Counted from the first letter of the stretch, positions 18,158-27,478 are shown. The stretch: DNA of 64,000 nucleotides from an uncultured Lachnospiraceae bacterium (GCA_934339135.1 CAKRHP010000001.1:1-64000), one strand, 5' to 3'. Notes: a model not told the origin generated them from the letters alone. Program-made: numbers and translations.

Positions 18158-19615
18158 TTAATCTAATTCATCGCTTTCATTCACCGCATTCATAACTGCC
18201 CTGGCTTTATTTAAGCACTCGTTATATTCACTCTCTGGAACACTATCTGCCACAATTCCGGCTCCGGAACGGACAAAAACTTTGCCGTTCTTCTTGTAAG
18301 CGATACGGATTGCAATACAGGTATCCAGATTGCCGGTAAAATCAACGTATCCAATGGCTCCCCCATAAATTCCGCGCTTGTTGTTTTCCAGCTCATTGAT
18401 GATCTCCATGGCACGAATCTTCGGTGCACCGGAAAGAGTTCCTGCCGGAAGCACAGCATCCACAGCATCCAGACTGCAGCGATCCTCCCGGATCTGTCCT
18501 GCCACAGTGGAGCCAATGTGCATCACATGAGAATAACGCTCAATGGACATATATTTCTCCACCTTTACCGTACCAAACTGACTGATCTTTCCCAGATCGT
18601 TCCGTCCCAGATCTACCAGCATATTGTGTTCAGCTCTTTCCTTTTCATCAGAAAGAAGGATCCGCTCCAGCTCTTCGTCCTCTTCTTGTGTCTTTCCTCT
18701 CGGCTTCGTTCCGGCTAACGGAAAGGTATGTAAAACGCCGTCCTCCAGCTTTACCAGCGTCTCCGGAGAAGCACCTGCTACCTCCATGTCATCGCTGCTG
18801 AAATAGAACATATAAGGGGATGGGTTAATCGTCCGGAGATGACGGTATGTATTTAACAGACTTCCTTCATAATCGGCCTCCAGACGGTTGGAAAGCACCA
18901 CTTGAAAGATATCACCCTCGTAAATATATTTCTTTGCCTTTTCTACCATGGCACAATACTCTTCCTCGGAGAAAAGCGCCCGGAAATCTGAGGTGATCTT
19001 TCCCGGTTCGATCGGTGTCGGTGTCCCCTCCCGGATCAGTTTGATGATCTCCTCGATCTCTGCGGTGCATCTGGCATATTCTGCTTCAATGTCTTCCATG
19101 CGGGCATTGGCGATCACGATGATCTTCTGACGCAGGTTATCGAAAGCGATCACCTTGTCAAACAGCATCAGATCCACATCCTTAAAGCCCTCTGTGTCCT
19201 CCGCATCCAGATTTAACTTCGGCTCACTGTACTTCACATAATCATAGGAGAAATATCCTACCAGACCACCGGTAAAAGTTGGAAGCCCTTCCACCTTCGG
19301 GCTGGTGTATTCTGCCAGAAGCTCCTTAATTCCCTCTCCCGGATGCTCCACGGTCTTTGTCTTCGTGCTGCCGTTGCGGATCGTCAGCGTGCCGTTCATA
19401 CAGGTAATCTCCATTTTCGGATCGTAACCCAGGAATGTGTATCTGCCCCAGCGCTCCTGATGCTCCACACTTTCCAGCATGTAGCAGTGTCTGCTGACAC
19501 CTTTCAGAATGCGAAGAACCTCGATCGGTGTCCGGATATCCGAAAGGATCTCCTTGCTGATAGGAACTACCTTGTAGCCCTCTCCCAGTTTTTTTGCCTC
19601 GTCTAACGTAATCAT
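18158..19615 (-). CDS. trpE: Anthranilate synthase component I
   Basis: Makes anthranilate from chorismate, the first step of tryptophan synthesis. The 485-residue protein has the feedback-site segment MLESVEHQERWGRYTFLG (like the LLES motif of Trp-inhibited enzymes). It also has the chorismate-binding core with YEGDIFQVV, GASPETLV, PLAGTKPRG, DLGRNDLG and LPAGTLSGAPKIRAM. Two adjacent ATG codons (19618 and 19615) are both possible; the second has better spacing to GAGGTGG. A longer frame would run into the T-box terminator and is rejected. First structural gene of the trp operon. Confidence 0.97.
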   Translation of the reverse strand: MITLDEAKKLGEGYKVVPISKEILSDIRTPIEVLRILKGVSRHCYMLESVEHQERWGRYTFLGYDPKMEITCMNGTLTIRNGSTKTKTVEHPGEGIKELLAEYTSPKVEGLPTFTGGLVGYFSYDYVKYSEPKLNLDAEDTEGFKDVDLMLFDKVIAFDNLRQKIIVIANARMEDIEAEYARCTAEIEEIIKLIREGTPTPIEPGKITSDFRALFSEEEYCAMVEKAKKYIYEGDIFQVVLSNRLEADYEGSLLNTYRHLRTINPSPYMFYFSSDDMEVAGASPETLVKLEDGVLHTFPLAGTKPRGKTQEEDEELERILLSDEKERAEHNMLVDLGRNDLGKISQFGTVKVEKYMSIERYSHVMHIGSTVAGQIREDRCSLDAVDAVLPAGTLSGAPKIRAMEIINELENNKRGIYGGAIGYVDFTGNLDTCIAIRIAYKKNGKVFVRSGAGIVADSVPESEYNECLNKARAVMNAVNESDELD

Positions 19616-19655
19616 CATTCCACCTCTTTCTTTTCGCCCGGCATGGTTTCCTATG

Positions 19656-19950
19656 CATAAAAAAAATCCCTGACTATCACAGATATTGTGATAATCAAGG
19701 ACGGTAAATTCTATCAACCGCGGTGCCACCTTGCTTTATGGTTTCCCACACTCTCAGCGAAATACAATCATATTTCCGGCAACTGACGTATGCCCTCACG
19801 TCACGGAATACTCAGAAGAATCCTTCCTTTGACCATGCCCTCAGTGGTCCATTTAATGAATCGCATTTCCGCAGGTTCTCAGCAATCCCTGCTCTCTGTA
19901 GGCGCGTGCCTCATTTTTATCTCCACTTCAACGGTTTGAAATATTCGATT
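19656..19950 (-). promoter_or_regulatory. Tryptophan T-box leader with terminator
   Basis: A tRNA-sensing leader on the minus strand. The T-box core AAGGTGGCACCGCGG lies at about 19719-19733, and the Stem I AGAGAG element and GCTGAGAACC apical part lie at about 19880-19905. The specifier reads UGG (19851-19849) in the context AAATGGACCACTGAG, so it should bind uncharged tRNA-Trp. A terminator hairpin with TATCACA/TGTGATA and eight T (about 19660-19700) competes with the antiterminator. Uncharged tRNA-Trp would allow read-through into trpEGDCBA. Confidence 0.93.
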
Positions 19951-19957
19951 TGTTTAT

Positions 19958-19985
19958 ATTATACTCCGATTTTCTGATTTGTCAA
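19958..19985 (-). promoter_or_regulatory. Promoter of the trp operon
   Basis: Consensus -35 TTGACA (19980-19985) and -10 TATAAT (19958-19963) with a 16-base spacer, immediately before the Trp T-box leader. Confidence 0.85.
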
Positions 19986-20061
19986 TCACTTTTCCGAGTA
20001 ATTTGATAGAGTACCTGTATTTTCTGCCAACATACTGTTGTGTCCGGGTTTTCCGCCTGTT

Positions 20062-20568
20062 TTAGCGGACACAGGTGGAGATTGCCTCGATCGCCACACT
20101 GCCGCCGCGGACCACCTCGACCCGGTTGACAAATGTCTTTTTAAACAGCTCGATCATATCATTATTATGGGCTTCTGTCTTGACACATTCCACCAGCACG
20201 GTATTCCGGTCATAATCCACGACTTCCATCCCAAAGGTCTGCTCGATCCGGAAGATCTCCTGCTTGTCCTTTTCGCTGCAGCTATGGACCTTGATATATA
20301 ACAGCTCCTTCTTGCGGATCGGAATATCCGTAAAATCAAGAACCTTAATGACCTCCACGCTCCGGTTTAACTGCTTGATGATCTGCTCGAAGGTCAGATC
20401 GTCGCAGGTCAGCCCGATGGTCATTCTTGAAATCGTAGGATCCTCGGTCATTCCCACGGTCAGGGTGTCCAAGTTATAATTTTTACCGGAAAATAATCCG
20501 GACACTTTTGCCAGTACACCGATCTGATTTTCTACATATGCAGAAATCACTCTTTTCTTTGTCTCCAT
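20062..20568 (-). CDS. ilvN: Acetolactate synthase small (regulatory) subunit
   Basis: Regulatory subunit that binds branched-chain amino acids and stimulates IlvB. The 168-residue protein has an N-terminal ACT domain (ISAYVENQIGVLAKVSGLFSGKNYNLDTL) and the C-terminal ALS_ss domain (residues ~85-160), the usual layout. It begins 53 bases after ilvB and ends about 80 bases before the trp promoter. A hairpin TGTGTCCG/CGGACACA (20039-20073) straddles its stop but has no T-run. Confidence 0.97.
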   Translation of the reverse strand: METKKRVISAYVENQIGVLAKVSGLFSGKNYNLDTLTVGMTEDPTISRMTIGLTCDDLTFEQIIKQLNRSVEVIKVLDFTDIPIRKKELLYIKVHSCSEKDKQEIFRIEQTFGMEVVDYDRNTVLVECVKTEAHNNDMIELFKKTFVNRVEVVRGGSVAIEAISTCVR

Positions 20569-20621
20569 ATTTTCACCTCAGCCTTTCCTATCTTATATCT
20601 ATTCGCATCTGGGTCGTATCT

Positions 20622-22343
20622 CTAAATCTCCAGGATCATATTATCCAATGAATTGCCTACCGGTACCATTGGTGCAACATTTGCTTCCCGCTCAATGATG
20701 AACTCTAACAGTGTCGGCGCATTCTTGTGGGAACGGGCAAATTCAAATGCCTTTGGAATATCCTTTTCATCGGTGATCCTCATGCCGTATGCGTCGTAGC
20801 TCTCCGCCAGCTTGACAAAATCCGGGCTGTATTTCGGACATTTTTTATTGGGATCCATACAGTTATGCTGACAGCTTCTGCGATAGGTCAGACAGGTGCA
20901 GGAATATCTCCGGTCAAAAAGCATCTGCTGCCACTGTCTTACATTCCCAAGATATCCGTTATTGAGAACGATCAGCGTCAACGGAATCTCCAGTGCCACT
21001 GCCGTAGCAAACTCCTGAATATTCATCTGCATACCGCCATCTCCGGAAATGGCAAAGACATCTGCATCGGGATTACCGAGCTTTGCTCCGATCGCAGCCG
21101 GGAAGCCGTATCCCATGGTTCCGAGACCTCCGGAGGTCAGAAGCTGGCGATTCCCCTCCAACTCCAGAAACTGTGTGGTCCAAAGCTGGTTTTGCCCTAC
21201 GTCTGTGGCAACGATGGGACGTTTATAATTCTCTGCAATATACTTGATGATCTTCTCCGGAGTCAGTCCTTCGTAACGCTCCATGGTGATCGGATATGTT
21301 TCCTTCCAGCTCTCCAGACGCTCTACCCATGATTCGATCTTTAACGGTGCAGCATACTCCAGAATCTTCTGAATAGCAAGCTTCGCATCCGCTACGATCG
21401 GGACATCTACGACGATATTTTTGGAAATTGAAGCGGAATCAATGTCAATATGAATGATCTTGGCATTCTTGGCAAACTCGCTGATCTTGCCGGTGATACG
21501 GTCGTTGAAACGGGTACCGATGGAGAAGAGCACATCACACTCGCTGACCGCATGGTTCGCTGCATAGCTGCCGTGAATACCGATATTTCCCATATAAAGC
21601 GGGTGACTTGTAGGAATGGCTCCTTTTCCCATGATCGTTGTGATCACCGGTGCACCGGTAAGCTCTACCAACCTTTTCATCTCCTCATTGGCACAAGAAA
21701 TATTGACACCGCCGCCCAACAGGAATAATGGCTTTTTCGCTTTCTTTAATAAAGAAACTGCTTTCTTTACCTGACCCACATGGACGCTTTCGTTTGGCTT
21801 GTATCCACGGATATTTACCTCCTCCGGATACTCCTCATCTCCCATGGCCACCTGGATGTCCTTTGGCAGATCCACCACAACCGGACCCGGTCTTCCGGTT
21901 CTTGCAATATAAAACGCCTCCTTGATGATCCGTCCCAGATCCTCTCTCTTTCGCACCGTCACGGCATATTTGCAGATATTACGGGTGATCCCGACGATAT
22001 CAACCTCCTGGAAGGCATCATTTCCCATGAGCCCCAACGGCACTTGTCCGGTAAAGCAGACTAATGGCACGCTGTCATAGTTGGCTGTCGCAATGCCCGT
22101 CACGAGGTTGGTGGCTCCCGGTCCGCTTGTTACAAGGCAGACACCGACCTTTCCTGTGGATCTGGCATATCCATCTGCTGCATGGATCAATGCCTGTTCG
22201 TGTCTCGGAAGGATCATTTCGATCTCATGCTCATCATAAAGTGCATCAAAAAGATCGACTGCCTGCCCTCCCGGATATGCAAACAGAGTGTCAACGCCTT
22301 CTGCTTTCAGTGCTTTTACAAATAATTCGGTACCTTTGATCAT
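20622..22343 (-). CDS. ilvB: Acetolactate synthase catalytic subunit with a Cys-rich insert
   Basis: ThDP enzyme joining two pyruvates, or pyruvate and 2-oxobutyrate, in valine/leucine and isoleucine synthesis. The 573-residue protein has FAYPGGQAVDLFDAL, the catalytic Glu in LPRHEQA, the FAD-site region, and the ThDP motif GDGGMQMN...NNGYLG. Just after RQWQQMLFDRRYS there is an extra segment with five cysteines, CTCLTYRRSCQHNCMDPNKK followed by C (about 20836-20916). Most IlvB proteins lack it. The start chosen gives MIKGTELFVKALK with AAGGGG seven bases ahead; the longer frame enters the leader. Confidence 0.97.
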   Translation of the reverse strand: MIKGTELFVKALKAEGVDTLFAYPGGQAVDLFDALYDEHEIEMILPRHEQALIHAADGYARSTGKVGVCLVTSGPGATNLVTGIATANYDSVPLVCFTGQVPLGLMGNDAFQEVDIVGITRNICKYAVTVRKREDLGRIIKEAFYIARTGRPGPVVVDLPKDIQVAMGDEEYPEEVNIRGYKPNESVHVGQVKKAVSLLKKAKKPLFLLGGGVNISCANEEMKRLVELTGAPVITTIMGKGAIPTSHPLYMGNIGIHGSYAANHAVSECDVLFSIGTRFNDRITGKISEFAKNAKIIHIDIDSASISKNIVVDVPIVADAKLAIQKILEYAAPLKIESWVERLESWKETYPITMERYEGLTPEKIIKYIAENYKRPIVATDVGQNQLWTTQFLELEGNRQLLTSGGLGTMGYGFPAAIGAKLGNPDADVFAISGDGGMQMNIQEFATAVALEIPLTLIVLNNGYLGNVRQWQQMLFDRRYSCTCLTYRRSCQHNCMDPNKKCPKYSPDFVKLAESYDAYGMRITDEKDIPKAFEFARSHKNAPTLLEFIIEREANVAPMVPVGNSLDNMILEI

Positions 22344-22389
22344 CTTATTGCCCCTTTCTATCTCTTGTCGGAAATCCTCATTTCCCATA

Positions 22390-22745
22390 AAAAAAATCCT
22401 AAGCCTTACGACTTAGGACGAATATACTCCGTGTTACCACCTAACTTCGGGAAGTCTGTCCGAACGGCTGTAAATCTGCCATGGTAAGTCTCCCGCACTC
22501 TGCCGGCACGCAGATATATGATATATCTGATATACCGTTCCCCTGTAACGGTGGGAATCCGTTGGATGCTACTAAGGATATGTTCCCGTTCGTTCCACTG
22601 CTCAAAGGCTACTTCCATACAGTCAGAATAAGAACTTCCACCGGCCGTTCTCTCTCTCCAAATCCAAAAAGTATGTACTCCTCCTCGTCATCGCTTTTCT
22701 AAATCATAAACTTTTAAATGAATCACTGACCTTTAAATCAAATTA
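22390..22745 (-). promoter_or_regulatory. Valine T-box leader of ilvBN
   Basis: Minus-strand leader of about 350 bases. Near the 5' end GACGAGGAGGAGTA and AGAGAG match Stem I. The segment GTATGGAAGTAGCCTTTGAG places GUA (22612-22610) in the specifier position after GAA, so it should sense tRNA-Val. The T-box core is TAGGTGGTAACACGGAG (about 22424-22440). The terminator CCTAAGTC/GGCTTAGG with eight T lies at 22388-22418. The specifier assignment is by position in the Stem I pattern, not by structure calculation. Confidence 0.88.
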
Positions 22746-22751
22746 TAAAAA

Positions 22752-22780
22752 ATGATACTCTTTTTTTCTCCTTATGTCAA
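22752..22780 (-). promoter_or_regulatory. Promoter of ilvBN
   Basis: -35 TTGACA (22775-22780), 17-base spacer, -10 TATCAT (22752-22757) on the minus strand, directly before the T-box leader and 55 bases after the SDR stop codon. Confidence 0.78.
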
Positions 22781-22834
22781 GAAAAATGTTCCTCCAGCAA
22801 ATCCTTCTGCCATCTCCCTCTGGCAGCCTGAATT

Positions 22835-23644
22835 TTATTTTACAAACAGCATCAGAAAATCCACCGGCAAAAACTTCGTCAGGATCCGAAAACCCTTCAT
22901 CAGCGGGCCATACACAGAAACACTGTGCCCATGCTTTGCATCCACCAGTGCCTGATACACCACCTTGTCTGCCCGTGCCATGGTGAGCTTCTTGTACAGC
23001 TTGACGGCCTCATAGGTCTCTGCAATATCAAAAAACTCTGTCTTGACCGGTCCCGGGCATACGGCTGTTACCGTGATGCCTTTTCCGGCAAGCTCTCTGC
23101 CCAATGCTCTGGAAAAGCTCAATACATAGGACTTGCTGGCCGCATAAACCGCAAAGCCCGGCTGCGGCATAAACGCTGCGGAGGATGCCATCTGTATGAT
23201 CTGTCCCTGCTTTGTCATATAAGGAAGTGTGATATGTGTCACTGCGGTGAGTGCCCGGCAGTTGGTATCCACCATACCGGTACAGTCCTCTTCTTTCATC
23301 TTTCCAATCTTTCCAATGATGCCAAAGCCTGCGGCATTGACAAGGATACGAACCCTCGGCTGCTCCTTCTCCAGAGCCTGCTCCAGCGCATCAATGCCCT
23401 CCTGACGGCTCAGATCCAATGCAAGGATCTTCACCCTGCGTCCCAGAAGCTTCTCCTGCAGCTCCTCCAGTCGCTCCTTCCTTCTGGCAATGATCCAGAA
23501 CTCATGAATGCTTGGATAATTCTGTGCGATCTGAACCGCAAACTCCCTGCCCATGCCGGAGGAAGCTCCGGTGATAATTGCTACGTTTCCCTTTTTTCCC
23601 ATATAAATACCCTGATCCTTTCCATTTATTTTCATATTTTTCAT
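22835..23644 (-). CDS. Short-chain dehydrogenase/reductase, substrate unknown
   Basis: A 269-residue classical SDR: cofactor motif TGASSGMG (about residues 25-32), NAAG-type motif as VNAAGFG, catalytic Ser in MASSAAF, and YAASK. The basic residues ARRKERLEEL after the second strand suggest NADP(H). The C-terminus ends in a hydrophobic patch (FLPVDFLMLFVK) that may touch the membrane. It starts two bases after the LTA-synthase-like stop, so the two are co-translated. Start may instead be a Met at position 4 or 15. Its role beside envelope genes is not evident. Confidence 0.88.
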   Translation of the reverse strand: MKNMKINGKDQGIYMGKKGNVAIITGASSGMGREFAVQIAQNYPSIHEFWIIARRKERLEELQEKLLGRRVKILALDLSRQEGIDALEQALEKEQPRVRILVNAAGFGIIGKIGKMKEEDCTGMVDTNCRALTAVTHITLPYMTKQGQIIQMASSAAFMPQPGFAVYAASKSYVLSFSRALGRELAGKGITVTAVCPGPVKTEFFDIAETYEAVKLYKKLTMARADKVVYQALVDAKHGHSVSVYGPLMKGFRILTKFLPVDFLMLFVK

Positions 23645-23645
23645 A

Positions 23646-25499
23646 TTATTTATTTTCCTCTAACTGATAATGCGCATCCTTCCGATGTTCCCCATCAAAA
23701 AGATAATTATACTGCAGTATGCGGTACTCTTTGATCCATTTCTGTATCTCATCATCCGCCTCATCCAGATCATCCCAGCTGTAAAGATTTCCCCGGCGGT
23801 CATAAAAGCCGTTGGCTGTGATGGACGGAATATATTGATACATATCTAACAGAAACTTCTGATAATCTGTCAATTCCAGTCCCGCCGTCTCTGTCATCAA
23901 TGTGGACAGATAGTTAATAGATATCTGCGGAATCTCCGTCTCCTGAATATCATAATTGGCCCAGATCATAAACGGCACCTGATACCGCTTCATGGCATCC
24001 TTCTGAGACAGCTTATCCGGCATTTCTCCCATCACATTCTGATAAAAATAATCTGGCAGATGAGGCTGGTGATCTCCAAACAGTACAATGATCACCGGTT
24101 CCTTTACCTTCTCAAAATAAGTGATCAGCTCTTTTAACGCATCATCTGACATTTTGATCAGGGAAAGGTACTGTTCTGCCTCCGGCTGTAATGTCATACT
24201 TGTTAGTTTTACCGGATTTTCAAAGGTATAATCCGTATCGTCATAAGAACTGTGATTCTGCATCGTCACATTAAAGAGACAAAGGGAACTTCCTGCCTTT
24301 TTCTTTTCATAGAGTGATTCCAGCATTTCGTAGTCGGATGCATCGGAAATATATTTGCGCACCAGCAATGGATTCTTGAAATCATCAATATTCAGAAATT
24401 CATCCATATGAAGAAGAGGATATACCCTGTTCCGATTATAACCGGAGGGGTTATAGGGATGAACCGCCACTGCTTTGTCATAGCCCTCCTGCGTCTTAAT
24501 ATTACTAACTACATTTGGAAGGTAATCCTTAATATACTGCAGGTATGGATTGCCCGGTAGAAACGCCTTGGTACAGCCCGTCAGAAATTCAAACTCAGAA
24601 TTGGCAGTATAGCCGCCATATACCGAGGAATCCGCATATCCACGGATCGTATTCTTTTTCAGGCTGTTAAAAAACGGCAGATATGCCTGATCCGTCTCAA
24701 ACCGTCCCAGTACGCTGAGATCCGAAAAGGACTCATTCATGATCATAATGAGGTTAGGAGACTTTGCAGAACCGGCATGGGATGTCAGCACGCTGTTGGT
24801 GGTAGACGCCTTCCGGTACCGCGACAAGATCTCATCGGCCTTCGCCGGCGAATACCCTTCCGGCTTCTCTACCTTCGCCTGACCGGCATTTGCGGTAACA
24901 TACAGCAAATATCCATAGTCCGACATGCCGATGCTGTGATCCCATGTCAGGTTTGTCACATCACCAAAAAATCCCTGTCCCAGATTGATCCAGACAAAAA
25001 ATGCAACACCTGCAGCAGTACCTGCCACCGATGCAATTACTTTTCGGATGCTTTTTGTGCCTGTATGGCGCGGCGTAACCACCACGCATAATATCAGGAA
25101 AAGGATTCCCAGAACAAGGCCAAGCCACAGCTGCGGAGAACCGTGATATTTGTACTCTCCCGCCACGTTGGCCGCCGTCCTGACAGCATAGATATCCATA
25201 TATACAATGCCGTATCCCCGGAACGCATCCACAAAATAATTGGCCATACCTGATATCAGCACAAATACTCCTGACAGGAGAAATGTCAATCTCAACCACC
25301 GTGTCAATGACACGATGATGAGATTAACCCCCATCAGGAGCATGATATTTTTAATACTATATTCTAATCCAATACTGACAATGTCACCATCCAGAAACGC
25401 CTCAATGATCACATACTCCACAAAGGACAATGCCGCAAACAGGATCGTCTGAAACCAATACTGCCTGCAAAACCTGTCCCAGCCGGTTTCTTCTTTCAT
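23646..25499 (-). CDS. LTA-synthase-like membrane phosphoglycerol transferase (sulfatase fold)
   Basis: A 617-residue protein with five membrane segments in the first ~175 residues and a large extracytoplasmic alkaline-phosphatase-fold domain. Metal and active-site features are visible: IMIMNESFSD (Glu 255), the nucleophile Thr in GGYTANSEFEFLTG (Thr 298), and LFGDHQPHLPDYF. Family members polymerise glycerol-phosphate from phosphatidylglycerol onto lipoteichoic acid or related glycans. Whether this one makes LTA or decorates another polymer cannot be told. It follows htrA by 22 bases and is coupled to the SDR. Confidence 0.9.
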   Translation of the reverse strand: MKEETGWDRFCRQYWFQTILFAALSFVEYVIIEAFLDGDIVSIGLEYSIKNIMLLMGVNLIIVSLTRWLRLTFLLSGVFVLISGMANYFVDAFRGYGIVYMDIYAVRTAANVAGEYKYHGSPQLWLGLVLGILFLILCVVVTPRHTGTKSIRKVIASVAGTAAGVAFFVWINLGQGFFGDVTNLTWDHSIGMSDYGYLLYVTANAGQAKVEKPEGYSPAKADEILSRYRKASTTNSVLTSHAGSAKSPNLIMIMNESFSDLSVLGRFETDQAYLPFFNSLKKNTIRGYADSSVYGGYTANSEFEFLTGCTKAFLPGNPYLQYIKDYLPNVVSNIKTQEGYDKAVAVHPYNPSGYNRNRVYPLLHMDEFLNIDDFKNPLLVRKYISDASDYEMLESLYEKKKAGSSLCLFNVTMQNHSSYDDTDYTFENPVKLTSMTLQPEAEQYLSLIKMSDDALKELITYFEKVKEPVIIVLFGDHQPHLPDYFYQNVMGEMPDKLSQKDAMKRYQVPFMIWANYDIQETEIPQISINYLSTLMTETAGLELTDYQKFLLDMYQYIPSITANGFYDRRGNLYSWDDLDEADDEIQKWIKEYRILQYNYLFDGEHRKDAHYQLEENK

Positions 25500-25521
25500 G
25501 ATCTAATCCCCAATCTATCTG

Positions 25522-27309
25522 TTAGTTTCCAAATCCCGGGAAAAGACTTCCCCAGCCGCCGGAAGAACCATTACCGTCATTCTCTCCGGAGTTGTTACTT
25601 CCATCGGAGCCGTCCCTGGAATTTCCCTGTTCTCCGGAATCGTTGCCGGAACCGTTATTTCCGGAATTGTTATTGGAACTGCTGCCGGAGTTATCTTTTC
25701 CGCTCTGAAGACCATTTAAAGAACCGGAACCCTGCAGTGTCACTTCTACTTCCTTCTCTGCGTAACTGCCGTTATCACTGCGTTTCAGGGTAATCTTTAC
25801 CTTAGTCCCCTTCTTGTAACTGTTGGCTTTCTCTTTCAGGCTTTCAATGGTTGTAACCTTGATACCGTTGATCGCTGTGATAATATCCCCCTGCTTGATG
25901 CCCGCCTTGTCTGCTGCACCATCCTTGGAAACCTCCGCCACATAAACACCCTCCGGCATGTTAAAGTTGGATGCCTCCTCTGTAACCGTCTTGCCGCTGA
26001 TACCAAGATAACCCTTCTGTGCATCGGTGAGAACCTCACGATTCATCAGCTCATCAATGATCGGTGTTGCCTCAGAGATCGGGATAGAATACCCTACTCC
26101 CTCTACAGAAGAAGCCGCAATCTTGGAAGAATTAATACCAATCACCTCTCCCTTCATATTTAACAGAGGTCCGCCACTGTTACCAGGGTTGATCGCGGCA
26201 TCCGTCTGGATAACCTTCATTTTGCTGCTCTTCGCACTTCCATCCTCACTCTGCTCTGTGATCTCTCTGTCCTTTGCACTGACATACCCCACAGTCACAG
26301 ACTGACCATATCCCAGAGCATTTCCAATGGCAACCACCATCTCCCCTACCTTGCTCTCGGAGGAATCTCCCAAAGCAGAGATGCGGATGGAATTTAAAGT
26401 GGATTTCTTCATATCCTTCAATTTCACAGCGATCACCGCCAGATCTGCCGAAGAATCATTGCCCTTTGTCTTGGCATCATATACTTCTTCATCAATAAAC
26501 TGTACGGAAATTGCCTTTGCCCCGTCAACAACATGATTGTTCGTTGCGATCAGGAGCTCTGTATCATTTTTCCCCACAATAAATCCGGTACCGGCACTGA
26601 CCTCATCCTGTCCCTGATAATACTGTCCAAACAGATCATAAGATCCCTCACCCTCTGTGGTGCTGGTAATAGAAACGATGGAAGGCATTGTCTGCTGTGC
26701 AATACCGGACACATCTGCTGTTCCAATTGCCGTACCGGATACGGCACCGGTGTACTTCACATTATCTGTGGTATAAGCAATCTGCTGTCCGCCTGTGATA
26801 TTGACTCCCAGCACCTTGCTGGAAAAATAACATACTCCCTGAAAACAAACAGCGGCAACGATGCCAAACAATACGGCAAGGCCGGCACAGGCAGCAATCT
26901 TCCTGCCACTGAGAAACCCCTTTTTGCCGGATGCTTTGTTTTCCTTCGAAGACTCCGGCTGTCCATAGGTCTGCTGCCGGTCATTTCTCGTCTGCTGTGT
27001 GCCCATGGAAGTCCATCCTTCATTCGCATTTTCAGACTGTTCTGCATGTGGAGTATCTGCCGTTTCCTGCGTCCGCGCCGCCCCATCGGTAGAATTTTGC
27101 GCTGCCCCTGCAGATGCCGCATTGTCACTGGCATGATAGTCTCCGGAGCTGGTAGCCTCCGGCTTGTGATCTCTATAAGAATAGCTGTAAACCGAGCTGT
27201 TCTGCTCTTCCCCGGCCGGTTTTACCGTATCTTCACTCTTTTCCATAGGATTGCCATACTCTCCGGTATACTGATTGGTATCCTGTGTATCCTGATTTTT
27301 CTCTTCCAT
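25522..27309 (-). CDS. Membrane-anchored HtrA/DegP-type serine protease with PDZ domain
   Basis: A quality-control protease acting at the outer face of the membrane. In the 595-residue form, residues 1-130 are a charged, low-complexity cytoplasmic tail and 135-158 a single membrane segment. The trypsin-like domain has His 259 (ATNNHVVDG), Asp 289 (SSADLAVI) and Ser 378 (PGNSGGPLL), followed by a PDZ domain at about 425-520. The last ~60 residues are Gly/Ser/Asn repeats. The ATG chosen has AGG nine bases ahead; the longer frame has no ribosome site. It probably heads a transcript with the LTA-synthase-like gene and the SDR. Confidence 0.93.
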   Translation of the reverse strand: MEEKNQDTQDTNQYTGEYGNPMEKSEDTVKPAGEEQNSSVYSYSYRDHKPEATSSGDYHASDNAASAGAAQNSTDGAARTQETADTPHAEQSENANEGWTSMGTQQTRNDRQQTYGQPESSKENKASGKKGFLSGRKIAACAGLAVLFGIVAAVCFQGVCYFSSKVLGVNITGGQQIAYTTDNVKYTGAVSGTAIGTADVSGIAQQTMPSIVSITSTTEGEGSYDLFGQYYQGQDEVSAGTGFIVGKNDTELLIATNNHVVDGAKAISVQFIDEEVYDAKTKGNDSSADLAVIAVKLKDMKKSTLNSIRISALGDSSESKVGEMVVAIGNALGYGQSVTVGYVSAKDREITEQSEDGSAKSSKMKVIQTDAAINPGNSGGPLLNMKGEVIGINSSKIAASSVEGVGYSIPISEATPIIDELMNREVLTDAQKGYLGISGKTVTEEASNFNMPEGVYVAEVSKDGAADKAGIKQGDIITAINGIKVTTIESLKEKANSYKKGTKVKITLKRSDNGSYAEKEVEVTLQGSGSLNGLQSGKDNSGSSSNNNSGNNGSGNDSGEQGNSRDGSDGSNNSGENDGNGSSGGWGSLFPGFGN

Positions 27310-27449
27310 ATCGTGTAACCTGCCTTTCATTGATTTGAAAGAACCAATCTGTGGTCTTTCTCCCTCCATATCTACTGCATAAGTCTAACAGCGATTTGTG
27401 ACCTACTTGTGAAAAACGAATAAAAATTTTGTTCCTTTTCGAAATAATA

Positions 27450-27478
27450 TTGCGATTTATATCGGAAACTATTATAAT
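27450..27478 (+). promoter_or_regulatory. Promoter of the sugar-transferase/LCP/two-component transcript
   Basis: -35 TTGCGA (27450-27455), 17-base spacer, perfect -10 TATAAT (27473-27478), 37 bases before the GTG start of the sugar transferase. It lies in the gap between divergent htrA and the transferase. Confidence 0.78.

Noticed and set aside
20039..20073. TGTGTCCG/CGGACACA hairpin at the ilvN end as terminator
   Set aside because: It overlaps the stop codon and lacks a T-run; might be chance.
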